Shown: positions 42,331 through 52,590, counted from the first letter of the stretch. The stretch is DNA of 64,000 nt from Sorex araneus (GCF_027595985.1 NC_073306.1:98182926-98246925); one strand, 5' to 3'. Notes: generated from the letters alone by a model not told the origin. A program made the numbers and translations.

Positions 42331-42615
42331 TGGAGAGGGGCCTTGAGCATGGCTGTGGCTGAGTTCTGGAGATCTTTGGCTGCCGGGGCTCTGCTCAGGG
42401 TGGGGAGGGAAATTTACTGAAGACAAAAAGCTCCAACCGTTATTAAAAATCTAGGATTAAAATTGATGAGAAAACTTGCAATATCAATAGATGTAGGAAA
42501 TAAGTTTATGTGAATATTGTTATATTTGATTGCAGGGTTTTTAAGACTCTCTAAGAATTTTTGAAGCTTTTTGTTGCTTTGAGAGGTTTTACCTGTTTAT
42601 ACTCAGTTTTTATTT

Positions 42616-42814
42616 TATTTTTTTATTTTATTTATTTATTTACTTATTTTGCTTTTTGGGACACACCCAGTGATGCTCAGGGGTTACTCCTGGCTTTACA
42701 CTCAGGAATTACTCCTGGCAGTGCTTGGGGGACCATATAGGATGCCGGAAATCGGACCCAGGTCAGCCGCGTGCAAGGCAAACGCCCTACCCGCTGTGCT
42801 ACCGCTCCGGCCCC
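42616..42814 (-). repeat. SINE-A, young
   Basis: Reverse copy with a TTTA-rich tail. TSDs TATACTCAGTTTTTATTT (42598-42615) and TATACTTAGTTTTTATTT (42815-42832) differ by one base. Confidence 0.96.
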
Positions 42815-43089
42815 TATACTTAGTTTTTATTTAGTCACCTGACTTCTATTGCCAAGACCCATTATTTACAAATTAATATGCATGTGAAGTCCAAATGCCG
42901 AGATACTGCTATAGTCAAAGCCCCGTTGATCATCAGCAAGTACTGATATCACTGGAAGCTTGTCACATGCTACCTGGATTATTTGCTTCTTGGCTGCACT
43001 CTTGCAGCCCCCTAACACTCCTGGTCCAAACAAAACTTGTCTTCTCTATGGGGACTCTTCAGAACTTGGGGATAGTTATTAGGGATCGA

Positions 43090-43400
43090 CTCAGCCAGTG
43101 TGCATTTTATGATGTCTAAAAGGCTTGAGGTATGCAAAGGCCTTCCCACATTTACAAACAAGATTTCTTTCCAGTATACGTTTTCATACGGCTAGTAAGG
43201 GTTACGGGTTGAGTGAAGGCCTTGCACATTCCTTACATATATAAGACTTCTCTTAAGTCTAGAGGGTGGAGTGAAGGCCTTCCCACATATCAATCATTTA
43301 TGTGATTTCTGGTATGATTTTTTTCTTTGCTTAGTAAGACACCAAGTTTGAGTGAAGGCCTTCTCACAGTCCTTTCAAAATGTAGAATCTGTCCCCAGGA
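43090..43400 (-). pseudogene. C2H2 zinc-finger gene fragment (pseudogene)
   Basis: Read on the minus strand, the ~84-bp zinc-finger period is visible as four 'aaggccttcactc'-type units encoding (C)xKAF-TQ or GKAF, spaced 70-95 bp apart. Between them are the linker echoes YTGKKSCL and the CLTKHQ finger tip. This is the H-TGEKPY-x-C-x2-C-GKAF arrangement of KRAB-type zinc-finger proteins (DNA-binding transcription factors). Several zinc ligands are missing, there are stops, and the frame shifts between units. It is a decayed fragment; the parent gene cannot be named. Confidence 0.75.
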
Positions 43401-43507
43401 TCAATTTTCCTGTGATTCTAAGGCTTGAGGACATAATATGGGCCTTCTGGTATTGTTTACATTATATGCTTTCTTTCCACTATGAATATTACTATGTGCC
43501 TGTTAAC

Positions 43508-43862
43508 ATTTTTTTTTGGGGGGTGGGGGGGTGCACAGACAGTTGTCTTTTTTCTTTTTTTTTTTTAATTGCTTTTTGGGTCACACTCAGTGATGCACAG
43601 GGGTTACTCCTGGCTCTGTACTCAGGAATTACTCCTGATGGTGCTCGGGGGACCATATAGGATGCTGGGGAACCAAACCTTGGTCGGCTGCATGCAAGGC
43701 AGACGTCCTACCCGCTCTGCTATCGCTCCAGCACCACAGACAGTTGTCTTTAGGGTGTCTCCTGGTTTTTACTCAGAACCACTCAGGGATCATTCCATGT
43801 GGATGCCAGGGATCTCACTGTTCCATTGCACCCGTATCAAGGGACTATAATACTGGCCCTGC
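43508..43862 (-). repeat. Old SINE-A split by a younger copy
   Basis: Tail at 43508-43550, rest at 43752-43862 ('tgtctcctggtttttactc' to 'tactggccct'). The gap is the nested SINE below. Confidence 0.6.
43551..43734 (-). repeat. SINE-A nested, with perfect TSD
   Basis: Complete reverse copy. TSD CACAGACAGTTGTCTTT lies at 43534-43550 and 43735-43751. Confidence 0.96.
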
Positions 43863-43998
43863 GTTAAGAAATTTTGAATTTCTGTGATGTGAGCTTTTGA
43901 AAAATGGAGGATACCTTTACTTATTTGTACTCTTTTAGTTATCGACATTTTTTGTGATAAATTACAGAATCTTTATTAAGTATAAAAAGAGAGACATT

Positions 43999-44734
43999 TA
44001 TACCAGAGGCACAGAAACCCAGAGGCTGCTGGCAGCTCCACTCGTAGACTTTGAGCTAAACTACGGTCCCATGCAGCCCTGGGAAGGAAAGGGTTTTTGT
44101 CTTCATCCTTTTCCCCGCTCAGCAGCATGGTGACCACCACCGTTTAGTGCCAATTGGACAGAGAAGTAGGAGCTTGCAATGATGGGACGCATGGGGAATC
44201 TCGCAGTGGAGGCAGGGGGCAGAACCGGCCCTGCTTCCTGCCCTAAAGAGACCCTAGTGGCCTTCACGCATAGCTTCCCTGCTCCTGAACAGCCATGATC
44301 CCAGAGGCACACAAACCAATCTTGGAATGCAGCGGCTGCTGGCAGAAATACCTCTGGTCTTAATACCAGAATCCCAAAACGGGGCGGCCAATTTCAAGAC
44401 CGTGCAACATTATATGCTCATTGTTATCAACAATAGAAAACATACGATGTAATGATGCCATTCTGATAGGTCTGACTGTTGGGGGGAAACTCCAAATAAT
44501 GATAGTGAGTTTTCAGTCAAAAATTGAATGTTATCATAGCAGTGAGAGAGTTAATTGAAAATCATCTGCCACACAGGCAGAGGGGGAGAGGAAGGGAGGG
44601 TGTCTGGGGTTCTTGGTGGTGGATCATGTGCACTGGTGAAGGGATGGGTGTTTGATCATTGCACTACTGAGACTTGATCCTGAAAACCCTGTAACTGTTC
44701 TCACGGTGTCTCAATTAAAAAACATGAAAAAAAG
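43999..44734 (+). mobile_element. LTC: long forward copy with TSD
   Basis: About 735 bp. The head contains an internal repeat: 'ccagaggcacagaaacccag' (44004) and 'cccagaggcacacaaaccaa' (44300) both open similar blocks with 'gctgctggcag'. A 'cccaaaacggggcggcc' block follows, then the LTC middle ('ggggaaactccaaataatga'), and the L1-like 3' tip ('gcactggtgaagggatgggt' to 'ctcacggtgtctcaatt') with an A-rich tail. TSD AGAGAGACATT lies at 43988-43998 and 44735-44745. It ends ~230 bp upstream of NCOR1 exon 2. Confidence 0.85.
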
Positions 44735-44974
44735 AGAGAGACATTGATATTTTCCTTTTTTATGAGACAAAATATTTTTTCTCTTGTATACATGAGAGAC
44801 TCAGAAAAAAATGAGGATCTCTTATTTTTCTAATTTAGTATCTTCTAATAAGTAAATTACACGTGAGAAAACTTTCACAGGTTATTATGATTCTATTTAT
44901 ATTGTTATAATTTATTAGATGTACACCTGGTGCTTTAGTTCATATCAATTCTATTTTCCCCCCATCTTGTTTAG

Positions 44975-45152
44975 GTGGTTTCCTAGAAACATGGTTATTT
45001 GTTGGACTTGATCTCACATCCTGGTGAGGACTTCTCTACTGATAATGTCAAGTTCAGGTTATCCTCCCAACCAAGGAGCATTCAGCACAGAACAAAGTCG
45101 TTATCCTCCTCACTCTGTTCAGTATACTTTTCCCAGCAGCCGGCACCAGCAG
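44975..45152 (+). CDS. NCOR1: NCOR1 exon 2: 5'UTR end and first 36 codons
   Basis: NCOR1 is the nuclear-receptor corepressor scaffold that recruits HDAC3, TBL1 and GPS2 to silence target genes. This exon begins after a pyrimidine-rich acceptor (TTTAG at 44974; a second AG at 44986 is possible). It has ~70 nt of 5'UTR and the ATG at 45045. It encodes MSSSGYPPNQGAFSTEQSRY and PPHSVQYTFPSSRHQQ, the known NCOR1 N-terminus with little change. The donor CAG|GTAAGG at 45153 leaves phase 0. Conventional repression and SANT domains lie in later exons outside the window. The start is chosen by homology; the open frame upstream lacks another in-frame ATG. Confidence 0.97.
44991..45011 (+). promoter_or_regulatory. 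Upstream ORF in NCOR1 5'UTR (6 codons)
   Basis: An ATG 54 nt before the NCOR1 start opens MVICWT and stops at TGA. It is kept whichever exon 2 acceptor is used. Its start context (AAACATGG) has A at -3 and G at +4, which is strong, so it could lower NCOR1 translation. Confidence 0.55.
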
Positions 45153-45280
45153 GTAAGGAACAAAACTCTGCAAATTGCGTGTATGTATTTTATGTTTTTT
45201 CTTTATTTTTCCTATTAATGCATTTCTAGGTAAAACCAAAAATGATTCCTCCCCTTACTTTTTAAAAAAATTGTTTTCAG

Positions 45281-45441
45281 GGCTGGAGAGATTGTACAGT
45301 AAGGTAAGGTACTTGTTTTGCTTGTGGTTTTCCCCAGTTCATTCCTGTCACCACACACGGGCCCTCAAACCCCAACAGCAAGAAGTGATTCCTGAACACA
45401 GAGCTGGGAATAGCCTCTGAGCATTTCTGCGGGTGGCTCCA
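45281..45441 (+). repeat. SINE-A, old
   Basis: Forward copy, 'agggctggagagattgtac' to 'gcgggtggctcc'; nearest SINE downstream of NCOR1 exon 2. Confidence 0.65.
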
Positions 45442-45467
45442 TCTCTCCTCCCCTAATTAGTAAGAGT

Positions 45468-45556
45468 GATGCTGGGGGACTGTATTTCCTAATCTAACTT
45501 GATCTTATATATACTAAGCATGTGCTCTGCCAGTTGAGCTATCTCCCTAGCCTCAA
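45468..45556 (-). repeat. SINE-like fragment
   Basis: 'gctgggggactgtatttcc' to 'gagctatctccctagcc'; head half only. Confidence 0.4.
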
Positions 45557-45612
45557 ATATAATTCTCTGTATGTATGTATACATTGACAGCCAGCCAGTC
45601 ATCTATCTCTGA

Positions 45613-45614
<2 letters not shown>

Positions 45615-45668
<54 letters not shown>
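45615..45668. repeat. (TC)n microsatellite
   Basis: About 26 TC units. Confidence 0.97.
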
Positions 45669-45670
<2 letters not shown>

Positions 45671-45686
45671 GTATTTATTGATTTAT

Positions 45687-46011
45687 TGGGGGCTGAAGAG
45701 ATAGTATAGTAGGTAAGACTCTTGCCTTGCACATGTCTGACCCTGATTTGCTTCCTGGTAACTCATAGGGTTCTCTGAGCATTGTCAAGAGTGATCCCTG
45801 AGCACAGAGCCAGGAATAACCTGACTGTTTGTTTTTGGTTTTGGGACCACCTGGCAGTGTGCAGGGTTTACACCTGGCTTGATGATCAGAGATCACTCTT
45901 GGTGGGGCTTGGAGGACATATGTAGCATGGGGAATGGAACCTGGGTCCACCACTTGCAAGGCAAGTACCCTACCCTCTATATTGTTTTATTGTATATATT
46001 GTTCCAGCCCT
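45687..46011. repeat. Tail-to-tail SINE-A pair
   Basis: Forward copy 45687-45827 ('gggggctgaagagatagtat' to 'gccaggaataacctgac') joined to reverse copy 45828-46011 ('tttggttttgggaccacctg' to 'tgttccagccct'). Confidence 0.75.
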
Positions 46012-46238
46012 GTAGCATTTTTCTTAACACGTGAGATTAAATTTTAAACCCTCTAAGGGTAGGTCTAGAGTGGTTTTATTCTAGATGTAACTTCTGAACA
46101 TCTTGTATATTCAGTCAGATTTCTTCTTTCAAGCTGTAAGAAATTTGAATAAGTTCTGGCACTATATGAGTTCTGGCATTGTATAAATCAATAAGAATTG
46201 GTTTATAGTTTTCATATATAGTTTTATACATATTCCTG

Positions 46239-46484
46239 GGCTGGAGCCATAGCATAGTGGGTAGGGCGCTTGCCTTGCACGCAGCCGGCCTGGGTTCGAT
46301 TCCTCTGCCCCTCTTGGAGAGCCTGGCAAGCTGCCGAGAGTATCTCGCCCGCACGGCAGAGCCTGGAAAGCTACCCGTGGTATATTCAATATGCCAAAAC
46401 CAGTAACAACAAGTCTCACAATGGAGACATTACTGTTGCCCGCTCCAGCAAATCGATGAGCACCGGGATGACAGTGACAGTGAT
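46239..46484 (+). repeat. SINE-B
   Basis: Complete forward copy ending 'gatgacagtgacagtgat'. TSD ATATTCCTG lies at 46230-46238 and 46485-46493. Confidence 0.95.
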
Positions 46485-46741
46485 ATATTCCTGATAGTTA
46501 TTTCACCAGAGAATTTTTTGGTTCAGCCTTTTAAGATTTATGCTTTCCCTTTGTGTTTATTGATTGTAATTCAGCCAGATTTAAGGTTACCCAAATTTAG
46601 ATTTCAGAACATTGTTGTCTTTGTAATTCTTTCTCTCTGGAGGTTCTAGAAAATCTTTCCATCTGGCTATTCCAAATTTATGTGGTTCTTTTTCAATAAA
46701 TAAGACTAGGGGGCACTATTTGGGTTCCCTTGGCCAGAACT

Positions 46742-46919
46742 GTTTTTTTTTTTTTTCTTTTTGGGTCACACCCGGCGATGCGCAGGGGTTATTCCTGACT
46801 CATGCACTCAGGAATTACTTCTGGTGATGCTCGGGGGACCATATGGGATGCTGGGAATTGAACCCTGGTCAGCCACGTGCAAGGCAAACGCCCTACCCAC
46901 TGTGCTATTGCTCCAGCCC
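46742..46919 (-). repeat. SINE-A
   Basis: Complete reverse copy. 'tggccagaactgttttt' and 'tggccaggactgttttt' flank it as TSDs. Confidence 0.95.
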
Positions 46920-47164
46920 CTGGCCAGGACTGTTTTTAGAAAGCCTAGAATTGGGGCATTTGTTTTATTTGTTTAATTTTTCTTGGAGATAATTTCATCT
47001 GCTACTGCCCATTGCCTCAAAAAGCTGCATTATGTCCAGTTTTTGAGCTGTTATTGTGGGAACATGATTCTAAACAGTACCTGCTTATTGCTGGGAGTTA
47101 AAGTATATGTGTCAGTTTCTGGCTAACAGTATAAAGTATAAGGTTATTGTATTTCATACCTTAT

Positions 47165-47245
47165 TCTCTTTTTGGTAGCACCGGGGATTAAAGTTTCATG
47201 CATGCAGAGTATGAGCTTAAACCCTGAGTCACATCCCCAGGCCCC
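47165..47245 (-). repeat. SINE-like head fragment
   Basis: 'ggtagcaccggggattaaag' to 'gagtcacatccccaggcccc'. Confidence 0.4.
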
Positions 47246-47628
47246 TCCTTATTGTTAGTTTGTGTTGCAGTATACATCCTGTGAAAACACTTTCACACAG
47301 AATATGAGGTTGGTAAATTTTCTGAGTTAATAAATTCTGAAAAGTTTGTGGTTCTAAAATGGAATAACAGTTTTGTATTGAACTTGTGATTCAAAGTTTT
47401 CCTCTGAGTGTGGAATTTGTTGTCTCTTTACTCTTACTCAGTATTAATGAGAAACTATCTTCTTCTGTCATGATTCTTGATACTTTGTAGGAAGTCTTAA
47501 AAATTCAACCACCACCACCATCCCAGTGCAAATTAACCCTTTTTCTTATTTCTGTTGGCCATCTGTATGTCTTGAGAGAAGTGTCTCAAGAATTGTTTCC
47601 TCTTCTCATCAAAAAAAAAAAAAATGAG

Positions 47629-47812
47629 GGGCCGGAGCGATAGCACAGCGGGTAGGGCGTTTGCCTTGCACGCGGCCGACCCAGGTTCGATCCCCGGCAT
47701 CCCATATGGTGCCCCAAGCACCGCCAGGAGTAATTCCTGAGTGCAGAGCCAGGAGTAACCCCTGAGCATCGCTGGGTGTGACCCAAAAAGCAAAAAAAAA
47801 AAAAAAAAAAAG
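47629..47812 (+). repeat. SINE-A, young
   Basis: Near-consensus forward copy with an A20 tail; A14 also precedes it, consistent with insertion into an A-rich site. Confidence 0.95.
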
Positions 47813-47814
47813 AG

Positions 47815-48830
47815 ATTATTGTTATTTGTGTTGAGCTTTCAAAGTGCTTTGTCTACCTTGGGCATTATTCCTTTATCTAATGTACTCTGTGCAAAATTAG
47901 TATGGCTCTTTTTTAATAGCCTGAATCTTTTGCCAAGCAAATCCTTTTTAATTTGATGTAGTACTATGTTTATTCTTGATTTTGTTGTCTTTTGGAATTA
48001 GTTGAAGATATTTCTGAAGTTCATATCCTGATGTTTTGCCAGTGTGTTTTCTGGAATCTGTTCGAAACTCAAGGTCACTAACCCATTTGAGTTAACTTTT
48101 GTGAAGGGTATGAGATATGGTTCCTATTTCATTTTTGACATGTGACCATCCAGGTTTCTCATCATATTTGTTGAAGGAAGAATCTTCCCTTGCTCCTCTT
48201 CATTATCTCCTGGTACCATAACTACATTTTTTTTTTTTTTTACTTTGTCTCTGTTAAGTTTTTTCTTACAAACATTTCATATAAATGGAATCATGTAATT
48301 TGTGACTTCTTGGGTCTATTTTAAGTGTAACATTGACTTATAGTTTGTCTAATTGTTTTAGCACTTCTTCACTTTTTTTTTTTTTTTTTTTTTTGCTTTT
48401 TGGGTCACACCTGGCGATGCACAGGGGTTAGTCCTGGCTCTGCACTCAGGAATTACCCCTGGCCGTGCTCAGGGGACCATGTGGGATGCTGGGATTTGAA
48501 CCTGGGTCGGCCGCGTGTAAGGCAAACGCCCTACCCGCTGTGCTATCTCTCCAGCCCCATCACTTCTTCACTTTTATGACTAAATAATATTCAGTTTTTT
48601 TGGTGTATTGTAATTCATTTATCCATTCATGAATAGATGGATATTTGGGTTGTTTTTACTCTTTAAGTGTTACAAATTATGCTGATTTGATGATTTGTGT
48701 ACAGATTTTTGTTACTGGCATCTGTGTTTAATTGCCTTGTGTATATGACTTGGAGTGGAATTCTGGAGTCATTTGGTAATCATGAATTGTTTGTGATTGT
48801 TAGTACTAGTAGATGTCTCTTGAAAAAAAG
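47815..48830 (-). mobile_element. Ancient L1 debris
   Basis: Antisense ORF2 words ('tttgccaagcaaatcctttt', 'gtgaccatccaggtttctc') and then antisense 3'-end words ('tataaatggaatcatgtaat', 'aatattcag', 'atggatatttgggttgtttt', 'cttggagtggaattctgg'). Probably two separate old fragments; a SINE-A cuts the second. Confidence 0.6.
48377..48560 (-). repeat. SINE-A with perfect TSD
   Basis: Complete reverse copy with T-run of ~20. TSD CACTTCTTCACTTTT lies at 48362-48376 and 48561-48575. Confidence 0.96.
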
Positions 48831-49173
48831 CTTTCACCAAAAATAGCCAATCAAAGAAGTCAGAAAACAAACAAAAATATCCACCAGCAAATAATTTTAA
48901 CCTGCAAGTTGATTCTTTGTTTTTCATTTGCAAGTATATATGTTTTATACATTACTCTTGTAGCTTGCCCAGCTTTCTCATTTTGAATTTAAGACTAGAA
49001 TGATTTTCTTTAGGATATTGTATTCAGCATATTGCTTTGGAATCTTACTACATGGATTTTATAAATTGGGAGCTATTATAATATATAATTAGAAGAATGA
49101 ATCATATGTCTGGTAATAGGTCATGTTATATGGTAATAGGTAATATGTCATGGCCTAGAATGGAACGAACAGG

Positions 49174-51411
49174 GTGAGAGACTGTCTTGAGTTCATCATG
49201 TCAACCAAGACCATCCATGGTAACTCACAGTTCCAGAAGGCTGAATCTAAACAGTGGACATGGGAGTCTCCCAGTGGACAGTTCCACGACGTTTTTGACC
49301 TCATCAATATTCAATCGATATTTTGCCTGACCGATGTCGCTGCTGTCCCAAAATTCCAAAAGGGATCGGACCACTGTCTCCTTCGTGGAAAATTCTACTT
49401 CACAGAGTGGGGAGAAAGGACTGCAAAGTTTAAGTTTAAGAAGAGAACTCCCAAAATTACCACCAGCCGGGAGCTCTTGGTACTATTGCAAGTGGGAAGA
49501 TGCCGTCATTGACAGCATTGATGAGGAATACGATAGACTGGTTCAGCACTTCCATGACTGTTTGAGGAATGCTGAGAGTGGGAAAGTCACAAACAGATGC
49601 CTGTCTTCGGAAACTCTTGAGCTCATTCGACAACATGGTTTGGCACAAGCCTCAGGCAATCACAAGCTAATGTCCGAGCTCGAAAAACTGTGCAGAGAGG
49701 CGATCAAGTCAGACCTCAAAGAGAGAAGAGCAGCAGTGTTGGCCGATGCGGCAGAAGCCGGGAAAAGTATTTGCAACGATCGCCTGTCCTTCTCAAACTA
49801 CAAGACCAAGATGACTGCCCTCCAACGTCCTGATGGATCTATTACATCTTCCAGAAGGACAGTGGAGAGGATTATTCATGACTTCTACTTGAATCTCTTT
49901 AACAGCCACGTTCACCTGCCCACATACCAAATTCTGCAGGATGGATATGTTGTTCCCAACGTCCTCCCTTCTGAAATCTGACACGCCATTTTATCGGTAA
50001 AGACATGTATAGTACCCAGTACAGACAAGGTCAGACCCGAACACCTGAAGAATCTGCTGCCAGTACTCGTCAATACACTGGCTCGGCTCTTCACATGCTA
50101 CCGTCAAAATGCAAGGTTCCGCCCCAATGGAAAACCAGCAGGACTGTTCAGTTGTACAAGAAGGGAGACATCCATGATCTTGGCAACTATCGCTCAATCT
50201 GCCTGTCGTCTGTCGTCTACAAGTTGTTCACTCGAGTCATCCTGAATAGAATATGCAGAACACTAGACGAAGGACAACCATGCGAGCAAGCCGGGTTCCG
50301 AAGGGGATTCAGCATGATCGACCATATCCACACGGTGACCAAGCTTATTGAAGTTTTGCGAGAGTTGAAGATGCTGTTCTATCTAACATTCATTAATTTA
50401 AAGAAGGCCTTTGATTCTGTTGAGACTGAAGCGGTTATTGAAGCCCTAGCCAAATAGGGTGTTCAAACTCAGTACATCAGGATCCTTCGTGAGCTGTATT
50501 ATGGATTCACCACCAGGATCTCACCATTCTACAAGGAAGTAATCATCAGTGTAAAGAGAGGGGCTTGGGGGCTGGAGCGATAGCACAGTGGGTAGGGCGT
50601 TTGCCTTGCATGTGGCCGACCCGGGTTCAATTCCCAGCATTCCATATGGTCCCCTGAGCACTGCCAGGGGAAATTCCTGAGTGCAGAACCAGGAATGACC
50701 CCTGTGCATCATCGGGTGTGACCAAAAAAGCAAAAAAAGCAAAAAAAAGGGGGGTGTTATACCTATTTATAATGGTATCAGCAAGGTGATACCATTTCAC
50801 CGAAACTCTTCAGTGCCACCCTCCAGAATGTCATGTAACCACTGGAATGGGAAGGAATGGGAGTGAAGATAGATGGTCGACAACTACACCACTTCCGCTT
50901 CACTAATGACATCGTTCTAATAACACCAAACATTAGCCAAGTAGCACAAATGCTGGCCGACTTCGACCGTGAGTGTGGAAAGTTCGGACTTCAGGTGAAT
51001 CTCAGCAAGACAACGTTCATGAAAAACATGAAAAACAAACTAGTCCCTGACACTCCATTTGCTCTCAATGGAACGAACATCTCTGAATGCAGTGGCTATG
51101 TGTACCTGGGTCGAGAACTCAACATGAGGAACGACTTGGTGCCAGAACTGCACAGGAGGAAGAGAGCAGCGTGGAACACCTTCAAGAGCATCGAAGAAGT
51201 GGTTAAGAGGACGAAGAACCTCTGCCTCCGGGCACATCTTTTTGACTCTACCATTCTTCCTGCACTAACATACGCCTCAGAGACCTGGGCCCTATTCAGA
51301 CAGGATGAGAACGCTATCCGGGTATCCCAAAGAGGAATCGAAAGAGCTATGCTTGGAATATCACATTTCACTCAAGTGAGAGAAGGAATCTGGAGTTCGG
51401 ACCTCCATTGA
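49174..51411 (+). pseudogene. Broken RTE endonuclease/RT polyprotein
   Basis: Surviving open pieces: 49174-49512 (endonuclease end), 49334-49981 in another frame (linker), 50005-50457 (RT fingers/palm) and 50857-51411 (RT end and C-terminal region). The stop at 49979 and the one at 51409 read TGA where CGA (Arg) fits the family, and 50455 reads TAG where CAG (Gln) fits, all C-to-T changes. The RT catalytic box reads F-T-N-D (50899-50910) in place of F-A-D-D. Confidence 0.85.
50569..50750 (+). repeat. SINE-A inserted in the RTE element
   Basis: Forward copy splitting the RT codons for SVKRG from QGDTISP. The junction also carries a short disrupted segment ('gttatacctatttataatgg') before homology resumes. 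Confidence 0.93.
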
Positions 51412-52036
51412 CGATCAAGAATCAGGGACACTGCCTCGTTTGCCAACGCGTTGAAAATCAGATGGGCCAGACACGTAATGCTACTTTGAGATGACCACTG
51501 GACTAGAGTTGTTACCAAGGGATCTAGCTGTTAATCACTAGAGACTGGATTCCACGGGCTGTCCAAAGACCTCCTGGTCGCCCACCTACGAGATGGTCGG
51601 ACTTCTTCATCAAGACCCTGAATGAACGGTTTGAGGCTCTTTGTGTTCCTAGAGCGAGCATATGCCATTGGGCTACACTAGCATGAGGCAGGGATGAATG
51701 GAGATGTTACTGGTGCCCGCTCGAGCAAATAGAAGATCAACGGGATGACAAGTGTAGTGATAATATATAATAAGAATGAATCATATGTCTGGTAATAGGT
51801 TATTATCCAAAATATGCAAAGAACTTGTGCAGCTCTATAGCAGAAACACTAAACAGTCAAATTTAAAAATGGGCAGTAACTCCAAATGAAGACAGAGATG
51901 ACCAGCAGATATATGAAAAAATATTTAACTATTAATCATTAGAAAAAATATAAATTAAAAGCATAGTCATATACCATCTCATACTCTGGAGAATGGCTTA
52001 TTAAAAAGACAAGAAATAGTATGTGCTTGGCCTAGC

Positions 52037-52135
52037 ATACAGTTCATATGACTGCTGTACATGTTTTCCATGCTAGAGGCCTGAGTTTGATCCCCAGCAC
52101 TGCATAGTCCCCCTGAGTGCTCCGGAGAGCAAACA
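52037..52135 (+). repeat. SINE-like, partial
   Basis: 'gcctgagtttgatccccagc' (B box) and 'agtccccctgagtgctcc'. Confidence 0.5.
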
Positions 52136-52265
52136 CCAAGCATGATAATGACAGTAAGTTTTGACAAGAATGTAGAGAAAATGGAAGACTTGTGCACTGT
52201 TGGTAGTAGTGGGATTGATGCAGCCTCAATAGAAAATAGTGTGGAAATTCCTAAAATTATTAAAA

Positions 52266-52590
52266 ATAGGGCTGAGTAGATAGGCAGCAGTAGATCAATT
52301 GTCTTGTATGTGTGAGATCTTGAGTTCAGTTCTCAGCACTGCAAACCAAACAAAACATAAAAAATTTGGGCTGGTAATTACAGCTTTGTGTGTGATTATC
52401 TGGCTGTGTGATATTCCTGGAGCCCAAAATAAAGAATTGTAGGACCTGGGAAATGGTTCAAAGACTAGATTACATGCTTTGTATACAGGTGCCCCAGGGT
52501 TGATTCTTGCTATTGCTAGTTCCCTAAGAATTCTTAGTACCTTCAGGAATTCAAATACCTTCTGGTGTAACAACAAAACAAAAATAAATA
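52266..52590 (+). repeat. Two or three old SINE copies
   Basis: 'agggctgagtagataggcag' with 'gatcttgagttcagttctc' to a CAAAA run, then 'gacctgggaaatggttcaaa' with 'gggttgattcttgctattgc' and another CAAAA run. Confidence 0.5.

Larger units (their letters stand above)
13476..44974 (+). other. NCOR1: NCOR1 intron 1
   Basis: About 31.5 kb from the GTGAGT donor to the exon 2 acceptor. No protein-coding exon was found inside. The first ~2 kb (14010-15310) is free of young repeats and shows nothing I can name. Other stretches without recognised features are 15440-15950, 16590-16900, 21280-21790, 29780-30330, 30590-30895, 31690-32600, 33345-33870, 36490-37015, 37690-38110 and 39500-39785. The rest is dominated by SINE-A and SINE-B, with L1, LTC and RTC insertions listed separately. 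Confidence 0.8.
49122..51771 (+). mobile_element. RTE-type LINE, 5'-truncated, inactivated
   Basis: About 2.65 kb (2.46 kb without its nested SINE). In order: the C-terminal part of the APE-like endonuclease (MSTKTIHGNSQFQK, SIFCLTDVAAVPKFQKGSDH), the linker (DEEYDRLVQHFHDC, ETLELIRQHG), and the reverse transcriptase (YKKGDIHDLGNYRSICLSS, LNRICRTLDEGQPCEQAGFR, LTFINLKKAFDSVETEA, GRQLHHFRFTNDIVLITP). The C-terminal region (SECSGYVYLGRELNMRNDLV, LPALTYASETWALF, IERAMLGISHFTQVREG) follows. The 3' end is 'gttactggtgcccgctcgag' plus 'gatgaca..tgtagtgat'. A frameshift near 49.4 kb, stops at 49979, 50455 and 51409, a SINE-A insertion and loss of the RT Asp pair make it dead. Exact 29-bp flanking repeats lie at 49093-49121 and 51772-51800. 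Confidence 0.93.

Noticed and set aside
42850..43089. Pseudogene left of the zinc-finger relic
   Set aside because: The stretch looks like former coding or UTR sequence, but I could not match its translation to any protein, so no claim is made.
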